This document shows positions 1 through 8,305 of a stretch of DNA of 64,000 bases, in pieces. Source of the DNA: JABAQJ01 sp046327745 (GTDB lineage: Bacteria > Gemmatimonadota > Gemmatimonadetes > Gemmatimonadales > Gemmatimonadaceae); NCBI GenBank assembly GCA_046327745.1, contig JAXLXV010000016.1, positions 111,511-175,510 of the forward strand. Reading direction: 5' to 3'. The notes under the pieces were generated by a model that worked only from the letters and a program-made list of their open reading frames with translations, did no database searches and was not told the origin of the DNA. The position numbers were made by a program, and so were the translations under genes. Numbering within the stretch: position 1 is the stretch's first letter; each line of letters starts with the position of its first letter.

Positions 1-2
1 GC

Positions 3-695
3 GCCGAATGTCGTTCGGCCGTCGCAGAGTACCGGAACGTCGCGGGACTGTTGGCGTACGCGGTCCCGAATGGCAGACCCGCGGATGGTGAGGCACTCCG
101 TCGCCGTGTCATTCAGGAAGCCGCCAACGTTCGTCCGCTCACGAGCGCTGCGTCGCGCCGGCCTGCTATGGGCCAACGTCGATCCAGCATCCCGTGGCTG
201 GCGGCCGCGGCGTGCCTACTGGTAGCTGGACTCAGCGGCGTTGCATGGCGTCGCGCACGCAGCGATGCAGAGCTCCTTGGTCTGGATCTCGCGGCGGCTC
301 GGGCCGGCCTCGCGTCACGCGACTCGACCATCGCGGCGTTCTTTGGGCCCGAAGTTCACGTGGTGTCGCTGAGCGAGGCGGAGCAGAAGCCAAAGATGCG
401 CGTGTACTGGAATCACACGCGCAACCTGTTCATCGTGACGGCGTTCAACGTGCCGAGGGCACCTGAGGGTAAGACCTATCAGCTGTGGGCCATGGTGAAG
501 GGCAAGGCTCCCATTTCCATGGGGACCTTCAAGACGGACTCGTCGGGTCGTGCGACGGCGCTGCTTCAGGTCGCGTCTTCTGTGATCGACGCGGGACATA
601 TCGACGACTGTGCTCTGACCATGGAACCCGAGGGCGGATCTGCCCAGCCCACCGAAAGTCCACGACTGATCGGCTCCTGGCGTCACGTCGACTGA
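3..695 (+). CDS. RskA-type anti-sigma factor, C-terminal part (5' truncated by window edge)
   Basis: This is the cytoplasmic-membrane-extracytoplasmic anti-sigma factor type that sequesters an ECF sigma factor. The frame is open from the window edge, with a Cys-containing stretch (AECRSAVAEYRN) before the first possible start (TTG at 51), so the gene almost certainly begins outside the window and its N-terminal zinc-binding part is only partly visible. A single membrane helix (IPWLAAAACLLVAGLSGVAW) follows. After it comes an RskA-like C-terminal domain with the blocks VYWNHTRNLFIVTAFNVP, EGKTYQLWA and ALTMEPEGGSAQPT. The cognate sigma gene is probably just upstream, outside the window. The family call rests on motif resemblance; the specific sigma partner cannot be seen. 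Confidence 0.8.
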   Translation, partial: AECRSAVAEYRNVAGLLAYAVPNGRPADGEALRRRVIQEAANVRPLTSAASRRPAMGQRRSSIPWLAAAACLLVAGLSGVAWRRARSDAELLGLDLAAARAGLASRDSTIAAFFGPEVHVVSLSEAEQKPKMRVYWNHTRNLFIVTAFNVPRAPEGKTYQLWAMVKGKAPISMGTFKTDSSGRATALLQVASSVIDAGHIDDCALTMEPEGGSAQPTESPRLIGSWRHVD

Positions 696-710
696 CGGAC
701 CGCAAAAGAA

Positions 711-748
711 AACGCCGGTTCAACGTGGAGGCGCGTTGAACCGGCGTT
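711..748. terminator. Perfect 14-bp hairpin between convergent genes
   Basis: Arms 711-724 and 735-748 are perfectly complementary, with a 10-nt loop. On the minus strand the hairpin is followed by a T-rich run (complement of AAAAGAAA at 704-711), as expected of an intrinsic terminator for the FecR-like gene. It can also end the plus-strand anti-sigma gene, though without a good T-run on that side. Confidence 0.8.
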
Positions 749-763
749 GTTACTGCGTCGTCA

Positions 764-2011
764 CTACTTTTTGGCCGTGACGTCGCGCAGCAACCACTTC
801 TTCCCGTCGAAGTCAAAGAGCACGGAGCCGTTGGTTTCCATGGCGCTCATGGCCACCTTGGCGGAGTCCAGGCCCGCTTGCATGGAGACCTTGCGGTCGA
901 GCAGCGCCTTGTCGGCAGCCACAACATCCAGCTGGTACCAGCGCTTCAGCAACGGGAGCACGTCCTTGATCGGCAGGTCCGTCACTTCAAACTGCCCGTT
1001 GATCCAGCCGAGCGCGCCGGCCAGTTCCTTGTCGGTCGGTGTGCCAACGCCGCTGGACTTCACGGCCACCGCGTCACCAGCCTTCACGACCTCGTCCTTC
1101 CCGCCCTTCGGGGTCACGATCACTTCGCCCTCGCGCACCCGTACGGTTACGCGACCGTCCGTCGGATAGGCGGAGACGTCGAAGGCGGTACCCGTCGCCT
1201 TGATCGTCGCGCGTCCGGCCCGAACGATGAACGGCAGGGGCTGACCAGCGGCCACGACGAAGGAGGCCGTTCCGTCCAGTCCCACCGCCCGTAACGTGGT
1301 TGGGAACACCGGCGGAATGCGAAGGTGCGAATCCGCGCCTAACGTGACCACCGTTCCCTCATCCAACTTCACGTTTCCACGCTGTCCATTCTTCGTGGAA
1401 ATCTCACGCGTGTCCTGATGCGCCAAGGCTCGCGAAATCTTGCCCTCTTCCTTGGAGGCGGGAATCCAGAAGAGCACCGCCATGATGATCAGGGCCACGG
1501 CGGCAATGCCACCGACCGCGAAAATCGGGAAGCGCTTCTTCTGCCCCATCGCCGCCATGTGCTCGGCTGCATGGTGCTTGGAAAGAGATTGCCGCTCCTG
1601 TTGCAGCTTGTCATGCACATCTGAGGATGCGTGAATCGCCGCCTTGATGTGGCCCCAGACGTCATCGATAGTTGGTGCCGCCACTGCATGCTGCGCCTTT
1701 TTTGCGCCAGGCGCGTCGTGGCGGTGCAGGGCGGCCAGCCGTCCCTTTTCGCGGATCGCGATCTCGTGCGTGACCCGTTCCATGTACGCTTCCAGCGCGA
1801 GCGGCGTCTCCATTTGGGCCCGGTCCTGCCACGAACGAAGGATCACACTCTCCACGACCTTGCTGGCCCGCGCTGCTTCCGGCACCTCGGCGCGTGCAAG
1901 TTCAAGCAGGGTGGGGAACTTGGCGTAAAACACGCGTTCCAAGGCATGCTCGTCTCCGCCGCGGAATGCGGTCACCAAGTCGGCGTCGAGACGATTGAGT
2001 GTGGCGGGCAT
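764..2011 (-). CDS. Membrane-anchored hybrid: sigma-70 region-2-like domain fused to FecR sensor domain
   Basis: The 415-residue protein has three parts. Residues about 8-97 resemble ECF sigma region 2: DLVTAFRGGDEHALERVF, then VVESVILRSWQDR in the place of the usual DVVQEVFLRLW block, then a region-2.3-like helix. No region 4 or other DNA-binding HTH is evident. A membrane helix lies at about 162-183. The outer part carries a FecR domain (about 205-305: NGQRGNVKLDEGTVVTLG, GTAFDVSAYPTDGRVTVRVREGEV) and a C-terminal piece like the FecR-associated DUF4974 module (PIKDVLPLLKRWYQLDV). FecR proteins normally have an anti-sigma tail at the N-terminus; here that place is taken by a degenerate sigma-like domain. 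The start is supported by GGAGAG 6 nt upstream. FecR is sure; a sigma-derived N-terminus is inferred from the pattern. Confidence 0.8.
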   Translation of the reverse strand: MPATLNRLDADLVTAFRGGDEHALERVFYAKFPTLLELARAEVPEAARASKVVESVILRSWQDRAQMETPLALEAYMERVTHEIAIREKGRLAALHRHDAPGAKKAQHAVAAPTIDDVWGHIKAAIHASSDVHDKLQQERQSLSKHHAAEHMAAMGQKKRFPIFAVGGIAAVALIIMAVLFWIPASKEEGKISRALAHQDTREISTKNGQRGNVKLDEGTVVTLGADSHLRIPPVFPTTLRAVGLDGTASFVVAAGQPLPFIVRAGRATIKATGTAFDVSAYPTDGRVTVRVREGEVIVTPKGGKDEVVKAGDAVAVKSSGVGTPTDKELAGALGWINGQFEVTDLPIKDVLPLLKRWYQLDVVAADKALLDRKVSMQAGLDSAKVAMSAMETNGSVLFDFDGKKWLLRDVTAKK

Positions 2012-2409
2012 AGGCTCTCCTGGCAGGGTAGGGCGTCGCGAATTGCTGACACCACAACTGCCGTCACCCCGTTTGCCCCACTAGAGCAATTCCCGGTACC
2101 CGCTGCCGGGCAATCGCTGACACGAGGCGCCTATCGCGCACGGCAAACACCCTAACGATCATCGAGTTGCGAGCCGTAGACCCGTTGGGATTGGCAACGA
2201 GAGATAAGGAATGTCCAACACTTCCTTACCCGATGACCCGTCGCTTGGCTGGAGCGTCCTTGCTCATGGAAGGGGGCCGCTGCCGGTGCCCCGTCCGACG
2301 CCGGCGAAGCATCGGTTCGCACGACCGCTGCGTTGATCCGGCGCCGTCCAGTGACCAATTTTCTATCTATCGCCTTTCACCCGGTCATGGCCCTGCCGCA
2401 GGAACCCCG
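2012..2409. other. Intergenic region, no gene seen
   Basis: About 400 bp separate the divergent FecR-hybrid gene and the small gene at 2410. It must hold promoters for both, but no convincing -35/-10 pair stands out. One copy of the recurrent heptamer CCTAACG lies near 2152. Open frames here have no recognisable protein character. Confidence 0.5.
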
Positions 2410-2589
2410 ATGAACGAGAAGCAACTCCAGGCCCTCGCCCGAAAGAACGCCGCCAAAGCGGTGAAGAACCAGAACAAACCGCGGCCGTCCTACGATGCGA
2501 CGCTCGATGCGACGCGAGGCAGTTCGGATGAAACCGCAGCGCTCGAGGCGCAGCGGATGTTCAAGGAAATGAAACGCCGAGAGTTCTAG
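2410..2589 (+). CDS. Small hypothetical protein, 59 residues
   Basis: A short charged protein, MNEKQLQALARKNAAKAVKN at its start, rich in Lys, Arg and Glu, with no membrane segment or signal peptide. The start ATG is preceded by AGGA about 6 nt upstream, and the gene ends just before a strong hairpin (2601-2632), which supports it as a real transcription unit. A longer frame opens upstream at 2167 but lacks protein-like composition, so the internal ATG was chosen. No function is recognised. The helical, basic N-terminus could suit nucleic-acid or ribosome contact, but that is only a guess. Confidence 0.6.
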   Translation: MNEKQLQALARKNAAKAVKNQNKPRPSYDATLDATRGSSDETAALEAQRMFKEMKRREF

Positions 2590-2600
2590 GGAAAAGCAAC

Positions 2601-2632
2601 GGGCGGGACACGAGATCACTCGCGTCCCGCCC
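2601..2632. terminator. Bidirectional terminator hairpin
   Basis: GGGCGGGAC (2601-2609) pairs with GTCCCGCCC (2624-2632), and the inner CGAG/CTCG extends the stem around an ATCA loop with one mismatch. It separates the small plus-strand gene from the convergent M20 gene. Confidence 0.75.
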
Positions 2633-2652
2633 ACGTGTTTCAGCCCACGCCG

Positions 2653-4272
2653 CTACTGAATCGAGCGAATCGTCGGATACTTGATCCCGAGTTGCTCGAG
2701 GTACGAGCCGTACTTCGTCGCGTCGTAGTAGTACTTACGCATCTCTGGCCGATAGCGCGCCATGATATCCGCGTTCAGCCAGATCGCTGGCTGATCGTTC
2801 GGCCCGATGAACGGCGTGTACTTCACCTCCTTGGTCTGGACGTTGCGGAAGTAGTCCCACGCGTCCGCCACCACCGTCGGCTTCAATAATAGGTCAAGGA
2901 GCGTCAACGCCTGGACCTTCGCCCCGGCAACCGCCCCCTTGTGAGCGATGGGCGTGGCCATGGCGATTGCGTTCGCCCAGTTGTGTCCCGGTCCCCCCGG
3001 AATATTCGAGGGATACGACAGGGTCACGGTCGGCACATTCCACGACACATCGCCGATGTCGTCCGAACCACCGCCAAGCGACGGACGGTTCGGTTGCGGG
3101 GCCCGCATTTCGGCGGGCTTCATCGCCAGCCCAGAATCCGGCACGCCGAGTTCGCGCTGAAGACCCTTGGCGAGCAGTTGATCTGCTTCGGTCCATGTTG
3201 GATTGCCCACCCGCTTGATGTTCTCGTTCGTGGCTTCGGCAATGGCCTTGTTGAAGTGCCCAGACCACGCCGATCCGAGGACGACGATCGTATCGAGCTT
3301 GGTGTCTGTCATGAGAGCGGCGCCCTGCGCCACTCGCTTGGCAAACTCGAACATCTCCTTGGTTTTGGGATAGTCCACGTGCCGGAAGTAGAACCAGATG
3401 GAAGCGGTTTGCGGCACGACGTTGGGCTGGTCGCCGCCGTCCTTGATCACGTAGTGCGACCGCTGGGCTACCTCCATGTGCTCGCGATGGTACTCCCAGC
3501 CTTGGGCCATCAGCATGACGGCGTCGAGGGCGGACTTCCCTCGCCATGGTGCGCCCGCGGCGTGCGCCGTTTGACCGCGAAACCGGAACTCGGCAGACAC
3601 GAGGGCGTTTGAACCTGACGGGCCATAGCCCACGGCCAGGTTGTCACCGACATGCGTGAACAGGGTGACGTCCACGTCCTTGAACACGCCGGCGCGCACC
3701 AGATACGCCTTGGTCCCCAGCTGCTCCTCGGCGACCCCCGGCCAGATCACCAAGGTGCCGGGAATCTTTTCCCGCGTCATGAGCTCCTTCACCACCAGGG
3801 CCGCCGCAATGTTCACGGATTGTCCCGAGTTGTGCCCTTCGCCGTGCCCCGGCGCGCCCTGAATCAGGAAGTCGCGATACCCAACAGCGGGCTTCTGGTT
3901 CGACTGGGGAATACCGTCGATGTCGGAGCCTAACGAGATCACCGGCTTGCCAGACCCCCACCTCGCGACCCAGGACGTTGGGATCCCTGCCACGCCGCTG
4001 TCCACGGAGAACCCATTGTCGCGGAGGATCTTCATCAGGTACTTCGACGTCTCGAACTCCTGAAAGCCAAGCTCCCCGAACGAGAACTGCGTATCGATCA
4101 TCTCCTGGATCATCTTGGCCTTGGCATCCACCATCTGCAGCGCCTCGGTCTTGAGCTTCTCCAGCTTCGGGTCGACCGCGGGTGCCTTCGCACCCTTCTG
4201 GGCCAACAGCGGACACGGGCCCGTGGCAGCCAGGACCAGCGAGCAAGCGACGACTGCGTTCCGCAACGACAT
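2653..4272 (-). CDS. Secreted M20-family amidohydrolase, AbgB-like
   Basis: A zinc-dependent amidohydrolase of the M20/AbgB type, about 539 residues, exported by an N-terminal signal peptide that ends near LLAQ. Family motifs include GSDIDGIPQ, GHGEGHNSGQ (metal-binding His), GVAEEQLGTKAY (acidic catalytic/metal residues), HAAGAPWRGKSALDAV and GGGSDDIGDVSW. AbgB-type enzymes cleave N-acyl or p-aminobenzoyl-glutamate amide bonds; the substrate here is not known. An alternative ATG lies 12 nt upstream at 4284, but the chosen ATG has GGAG 6 nt before it. A close paralogue lies at 51909-53525, with the same length and the same C-terminal pattern (MRKYYYD, YLEQLGI.YPT). The gene is divergent from the CarH-type regulator. 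Confidence 0.88.
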   Translation of the reverse strand: MSLRNAVVACSLVLAATGPCPLLAQKGAKAPAVDPKLEKLKTEALQMVDAKAKMIQEMIDTQFSFGELGFQEFETSKYLMKILRDNGFSVDSGVAGIPTSWVARWGSGKPVISLGSDIDGIPQSNQKPAVGYRDFLIQGAPGHGEGHNSGQSVNIAAALVVKELMTREKIPGTLVIWPGVAEEQLGTKAYLVRAGVFKDVDVTLFTHVGDNLAVGYGPSGSNALVSAEFRFRGQTAHAAGAPWRGKSALDAVMLMAQGWEYHREHMEVAQRSHYVIKDGGDQPNVVPQTASIWFYFRHVDYPKTKEMFEFAKRVAQGAALMTDTKLDTIVVLGSAWSGHFNKAIAEATNENIKRVGNPTWTEADQLLAKGLQRELGVPDSGLAMKPAEMRAPQPNRPSLGGGSDDIGDVSWNVPTVTLSYPSNIPGGPGHNWANAIAMATPIAHKGAVAGAKVQALTLLDLLLKPTVVADAWDYFRNVQTKEVKYTPFIGPNDQPAIWLNADIMARYRPEMRKYYYDATKYGSYLEQLGIKYPTIRSIQ

Positions 4273-4477
4273 GGACAACTCCATTTCTGGTGGTAGGTGG
4301 AGAGTGCTTTGTAACGCCTTGCAGCCACCGGCACGTCGACGTGCGCCGTCATTTGTCCGGGGCCGCGTCAGGGCTGCGTAAGTGATGGCGAGCCAAGGGA
4401 TGCGCGGACGAAGATACGATCAGCCGGAAGGAGGGACAGCCGCTGAGCAGATCAGATATCATCCGGCCCGGTCAATT

Positions 4478-4533
4478 CGTCCAAGTCTTGTCAGGATAAT
4501 GTCCGGCTAATAGCTTGGAGTTGTCCAGTTAAT
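4478..4533 (+). promoter_or_regulatory. Phased 11-bp direct repeats in the promoter of the CarH-type gene
   Basis: Three similar 12-nt elements read TGTCAGGATAAT (4489-4500), TGTCCGGCTAAT (4500-4511) and TGTCCAGTTAAT (4522-4533). Their starts are 11 and 22 bp apart, i.e. in phase with one helical turn. A weaker match (CGTCCAAGTCTT) sits one further period upstream at 4478-4489. A possible promoter TTGTCA (4488-4493), 17 nt, TAGCTT (4511-4516) lies inside the array. CarH-type repressors are known to bind tandem 11-bp direct repeats overlapping a promoter, so an autoregulatory operator 12 bp before the start codon is the simplest reading. Confidence 0.6.
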
Positions 4534-4544
4534 CCCCCTTTCCC

Positions 4545-5489
4545 ATGCCCGACACAAAAAAGTCCGACGGCGTCCTCCCCGTTCGATTGGTCCTCCGGCG
4601 CACCGGTCTCTCCGCCGATGTGCTCCGCGCTTGGGAGCGCCGCTATGGCGCCGTGCACCCTGAACGCTCGGCCGGCGGCCAGCGTCTCTATCGGGAGGTT
4701 GATGTCGTGCGGCTGGAAAAGCTCCGCCGCCTAACGATCCTTGGTCATTCCATTGGGCAGGTGGCGCGACTCACGGACCCGCAGCTGGACGTCCTGCTTC
4801 CCGGCTCGGATCACGCGCCCGCGGAGTCCCAAGCGAGACCACGCCGTGACGACGCCGAACTGACCCCCGACGGCTTGCGAGCGAACTGCCTGAAGGCCAT
4901 CGAACGCATGGATGCGTTGCTGCTCGATGCCACGCTGCGGCGCGCGGCCATTTCCCTCGGTCCAGTCGCCTTTGCCGAACGCGTGGTGGGCCCGCTCGTC
5001 GTACAGGTGGGCGAACTCTGGCACCGCGGAACGTTGCGCGTGGGCCAGGAGCACCTCGCCAGCTCAACCATTCGCTCCGTGCTGTCGTGGCTCTGTCGGG
5101 CGTCGAGCCCGCAGGCGGGACAGGGAACGCTGCTCGTGGCCACAACGCAGGGGCAACGTCACGAGCTTGGAGCGATGATGGCGGCGGCCGTCGCCAGTGC
5201 GGAAGGTTGGAACGCCGTCTATCTGGGCCCCGATCTGCCTGTCGAGGAGATCGCGGAAGCCGCACGTTCCACAGACGCGGCGGCCATCGCCTTGAGCTTT
5301 GTCCTTCCCACCACGGGGGGAGAGGTTGAGGACCGCATCCGCCAACTACGCGGTTTGGTGCGCCAAGAAGTCACCGTGTTTGTGGGTGGCTCCGCGTCAA
5401 ACGCGGTGGCCTCGCGACTGGAACGCTATGGCGTGACTCACGTGTCCACACTGGCATCGTTCCGAGATCACCTGCGGCGCGCGCCCTGA
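4545..5489 (+). CDS. carH: CarH-type MerR regulator with adenosylcobalamin-binding photoreceptor motif
   Basis: The 314-residue protein has an N-terminal MerR winged helix (VLRRTGLSADVLRAWERRYG, with GGQRLYREVDVVRLEKLRRL) and a C-terminal B12-binding pair: a four-helix cap (about 110-185) and a Rossmann-like domain (about 194-310). The cap has the light-sensing Wx9EH motif, W159 with E169-H170, and the cobalamin lower-ligand His is in GQRHELG (H206). Characterised CarH proteins repress in the dark as AdoCbl-bound tetramers and fall off DNA in light. All residues for that mechanism are present, so B12-dependent light sensing is a strong inference. Classical targets are carotenoid genes; none is in view. 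Phased repeats lie directly upstream. Confidence 0.85.
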   Translation: MPDTKKSDGVLPVRLVLRRTGLSADVLRAWERRYGAVHPERSAGGQRLYREVDVVRLEKLRRLTILGHSIGQVARLTDPQLDVLLPGSDHAPAESQARPRRDDAELTPDGLRANCLKAIERMDALLLDATLRRAAISLGPVAFAERVVGPLVVQVGELWHRGTLRVGQEHLASSTIRSVLSWLCRASSPQAGQGTLLVATTQGQRHELGAMMAAAVASAEGWNAVYLGPDLPVEEIAEAARSTDAAAIALSFVLPTTGGEVEDRIRQLRGLVRQEVTVFVGGSASNAVASRLERYGVTHVSTLASFRDHLRRAP

Positions 5490-5506
5490 TCACTCGTTCC
5501 CATAAC

Positions 5507-5525
5507 CCGCGCGTGATACGCGCGG
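5507..5525. terminator. Hairpin between convergent carH and crcB
   Basis: CCGCGCGT (5507-5514) pairs perfectly with ACGCGCGG (5518-5525) around a 3-nt loop. There is no U-run, so this is a likely but not certain terminator. Confidence 0.5.
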
Positions 5526-5541
5526 CGTGCGCCCCGCAGCG

Positions 5542-5994
5542 TTAGGGACGTACGCGCGCCGAGAAGATCGCTCGTGCCACCGCGGCTCCAGCAAACACGG
5601 CGGCCAGTGAGCACACGACTGAAAGGGTGACGTACGCGCCGGCCCGACCCCACATGCTTCCGCGCATCATAGCGGCGCCCTCGGCGCTGAACGTCGAGAA
5701 GGTGGTGTAGCCACCACAGACGCCCGTGGTCAGGAACCGTTGCGATTGCGGGCCGATCGCACTGCCGACCACGGGAAGCTCGAGAAGGAATCCCAGCAGG
5801 AAGGAGCCCGTCACGTTCACCACCAGCGTCCCGACTGGAAAGGGAAGGCCCGTGCGTCCCTGCACCCAGGCGGACACGAGGAAACGCGCGCCGCCGCCGA
5901 GTGCACTTCCGAGCATGACATACAGGAGGCCGGCCAGAAATTGCTCCGCGGTTCGTGTCGCGCGAAACCTTCGTGGGTGCTCGGTTGGATTCAA
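5542..5994 (-). CDS. crcB: CrcB/Fluc fluoride ion channel
   Basis: A small four-helix membrane protein of the CrcB family, which exports fluoride as a dual-topology dimer. Diagnostic blocks are GGGARFLVS, PFPVGTLVVNVTGSFLLGF and TTGVCGGYTTFSTFSAEG; the Phe-box and the polar TTFSTF track of Fluc channels are visible. The frame opens at a TTG (5994) and gives 150 residues, somewhat longer than the usual 125 or so, so the true start may be further in; no good ribosome site decides it. It is convergent with carH. No fluoride riboswitch could be recognised upstream. Confidence 0.85.
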   Translation of the reverse strand: MNPTEHPRRFRATRTAEQFLAGLLYVMLGSALGGGARFLVSAWVQGRTGLPFPVGTLVVNVTGSFLLGFLLELPVVGSAIGPQSQRFLTTGVCGGYTTFSTFSAEGAAMMRGSMWGRAGAYVTLSVVCSLAAVFAGAAVARAIFSARVRP

Positions 5995-6117
5995 GGCCGC
6001 GAGTCCAACCCGGCCGTCGGGTCAAGGGCGTATCGTCGCGGGCCGTCCCATGGAAGGCGACGATCGCCGGGCAGCGGGGTAAGTTCCAGTCATTCGTCCG
6101 TCCTTCGCCCCCGACCC

Positions 6118-7548
6118 GTGTTTAGCCGTCAGCTCCTACTCGTTGCCCTTGCAGTGACCGGTGCCGCTCTACCGCTGCCGGCCCAAGATTCGCTGCACAC
6201 GCTGGCCGACGTCACCCCGCACGGCGAGGTGATCGCGCGGCTGCGGTCGCGGGCCAATCCCAAGGCGACGTATGCGGCCTACCTGCCGTCCCGGTACACG
6301 AGTGACCGCCGCTGGCCATTGCTCATCCTGCTGGACCCTCGCGGTCGCGCCGCGATCCCCCTCGAGCTGTTTCGCGAGCCGGCCGAACGCCTCGGGTATG
6401 TCGTGCTGTCGTCGTTCGACTCCCAGAGCGACGGCCTCCGAGCGCCTAACGATATGGCGCTCGACGCCATGCTCGAGGATGCCCAGCGGTATCTGGCAGT
6501 CGACACGAAGCGGATCTACCTGGTGGGTTTCTCAGGAACGGCGCGGTTTGCCTGGGATGTCAGCGAGCAGTTCCCCGGGGCGCTCGCCGGCATCCTGGGT
6601 TTTGGGGCGGGGACACCGGGCGATAAACGCTGGCTTGCACAGCACGTCCGCGGTGCACCATTCGACTACTACGGGTCGGTAGGCAACCTGGACCCGAACT
6701 ATGCCGAGATGCGGCAGCTCGAACACGACCTGACCGACGCGGCGATTCCGTTCCGTATCGAAGGGTTCGAGGGCCCCCACACGTGGCCGCCAGCTGCACT
6801 CTGTCGGCGCGCGCTGGAGTGGATGGAGCTTCGCGCCATGCGACGGGGGTTGCGGACCGTCGACGCGCCGTGGATCGACTCGCTGGCACGCGCGAGGCGG
6901 TCGGAGTTCCCTGCCGCGGGACCGACGGCCACCGTGGCGGCGTGGCGCGCCCGCCGCGCTTGGCTCGCCGATTTCGGTGGGTCGCCCGACTCGGCGCAGG
7001 TGGCGGCTGAGGTGTCGCGCCTGTACGCCGACCCGGCGGTCACGCGCACCCTGCAACGGGAAGAGGCGTTGCAGGAGAAGGACCTGGCGTGGATGCGCGG
7101 CTATTTCTCGTTTCTCACCGACCTCAAACGAGCGGATCCCCCGCCGGGCGTCGGGGACGGTAAGCGTCGAGCGGGCGTCGACGAAATGGTGCGGATGGCC
7201 GCCCAGACCGAAGATTCGTTAGGTGCTATCGCCGGACGTCGCGGCATTGCCCGCCTGCTCGTCTACGCGACCTTTTATGAGTTCCGCGACTATCTGGCTG
7301 GACAACAATGGGAGCGGGCATCCACCCTGCTGCATGTCGCCCAAGCGGCAGCTCCAACGGACGGCGCGGTGTGTTTCGCCCTGGCACGCGTGGAAGCGCA
7401 GCGCGGAAAGACTCGCGATGCGCTGGCCCAGCTGGAATGCGCAGAAAAGGCCGGCGTGCTGACGCGAGATCTCCTGCAGAATCCGCTGCTCGCTCCCCTC
7501 GCCCGCGAGGAGCGATTTACGGCGATCGGGGCGCGCATTTCCCGCTAG
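6118..7548 (+). CDS. Exported alpha/beta-hydrolase-like protein with helical C-terminal part
   Basis: Begins with a signal peptide from a GTG at 6118 (FSRQLLLVALAVTGAALPLP, then AQ); the frame runs further upstream but overlaps crcB and lacks protein character there. The first half resembles esterase/PHB-depolymerase-type alpha/beta hydrolases: PLLILLDPRGRA, a nucleophile elbow GFSGT, and a late GFEGPHTWPP that could hold the catalytic His. The second half is Ala/Arg/Leu-rich and helical, with TPR-like stretches (AQLECAEKAGVLTRDLLQNP). Substrate and pathway are unknown. The next gene, also exported, follows after 86 nt on the same strand. Confidence 0.7.
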   Translation: MFSRQLLLVALAVTGAALPLPAQDSLHTLADVTPHGEVIARLRSRANPKATYAAYLPSRYTSDRRWPLLILLDPRGRAAIPLELFREPAERLGYVVLSSFDSQSDGLRAPNDMALDAMLEDAQRYLAVDTKRIYLVGFSGTARFAWDVSEQFPGALAGILGFGAGTPGDKRWLAQHVRGAPFDYYGSVGNLDPNYAEMRQLEHDLTDAAIPFRIEGFEGPHTWPPAALCRRALEWMELRAMRRGLRTVDAPWIDSLARARRSEFPAAGPTATVAAWRARRAWLADFGGSPDSAQVAAEVSRLYADPAVTRTLQREEALQEKDLAWMRGYFSFLTDLKRADPPPGVGDGKRRAGVDEMVRMAAQTEDSLGAIAGRRGIARLLVYATFYEFRDYLAGQQWERASTLLHVAQAAAPTDGAVCFALARVEAQRGKTRDALAQLECAEKAGVLTRDLLQNPLLAPLAREERFTAIGARISR

Positions 7549-7634
7549 CCACCACGCGGCTTGCCTTCAACGACGTCAGCCGGATATCGTGCACGCCCCT
7601 CGACGACGTGCGGACCTTCTCTTACGTAGACGTT

Positions 7635-8207
7635 ATGCGACGACTCACGCTTTCCCTGTGTTTGCTCTCCACCTTTTCTGGCGCCGCCCTCTCGCAATCG
7701 ACGCTCAAGGCTGCACCGAGTGGTCGTGCCAGCACGGAAGTCACGCTCAGTGCTGCGCGCGTTCAGGGCCAGCCCGCGCCCACCCCGTTGAAGATCCGGA
7801 TCGAGTATGGTCAGCCGCATGCGCGCGGACGCGCTGTGGCCGGTGCGCTGGCCGGTGACTTGGGAAATGTGTGGCGCTTGGGTGCGAATGAAGCGACGTC
7901 ATTCACAACACCCGTCGACCTCACGGTTGGGACGCTGACGATCCCCAAGGGCGAGTACACGCTGTTCGTGGAGACGTCCAAGGCGGGGGAGTGGAAGCTG
8001 ATCGTGAATAAGCGCACGAAGGAGTGGGGCACCGATTACGATGCGAAATCGGATCTTGGGCGCGTCGCGCTCACGTCTCGCACGCTCGTGACGCCTATCG
8101 AAAGTCTGAGCATCTGGCTCATTCCTTCCGGCGACGGGGCCCCGAAAGGGGAATTGCGTTTTGGCTGGGGCACGCGCGAATTCTCCGTGCCGTGGAGCGT
8201 GAAGTAG
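7635..8207 (+). CDS. DUF2911 exported protein
   Basis: A 190-residue protein with a clear signal peptide (MRRLTLSLCLLSTFSGAALS) and a DUF2911 domain, recognised from IRIEYGQPHARGR, VWRLGANEATSFTT, IPKGEYTLFVE, GEWKLIVNK and ESLSIWLIP. DUF2911 proteins are small, secreted, beta-rich proteins common in Bacteroidota and Gemmatimonadota; no biochemical function is established as far as I know. The ATG at 7635 was chosen because it begins the signal peptide; the frame is open further upstream, overlapping the preceding gene. Confidence 0.8.
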   Translation: MRRLTLSLCLLSTFSGAALSQSTLKAAPSGRASTEVTLSAARVQGQPAPTPLKIRIEYGQPHARGRAVAGALAGDLGNVWRLGANEATSFTTPVDLTVGTLTIPKGEYTLFVETSKAGEWKLIVNKRTKEWGTDYDAKSDLGRVALTSRTLVTPIESLSIWLIPSGDGAPKGELRFGWGTREFSVPWSVK

Positions 8208-8227
8208 CGAGATGACGGCGCGCGGCA

Positions 8228-8252
8228 CGTGCGCGGTGTAACGCCGCGCACG
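8228..8252 (+). terminator. Hairpin after DUF2911 gene
   Basis: CGTGCGCGG (8228-8236) pairs perfectly with CCGCGCACG (8244-8252) around a 7-nt loop, 21 nt after the stop codon. The U-run is weak. Confidence 0.55.
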
Positions 8253-8305
8253 GCGCATTCGAGGGTTTAGGGCCAACTTGCGTCGTTCCCATCGGGAGTC
8301 GATGC

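Noticed and set aside
5740..6117. Upstream extension of the hydrolase frame that would add about 126 residues
   Set aside because: It overlaps crcB on the other strand, lacks protein-like composition, and a signal peptide begins at GTG 6118.
5995..6117. Fluoride riboswitch upstream of crcB
   Set aside because: A GGCGATCGTCGCC palindrome is present, but the conserved riboswitch core and its second helix could not be found.
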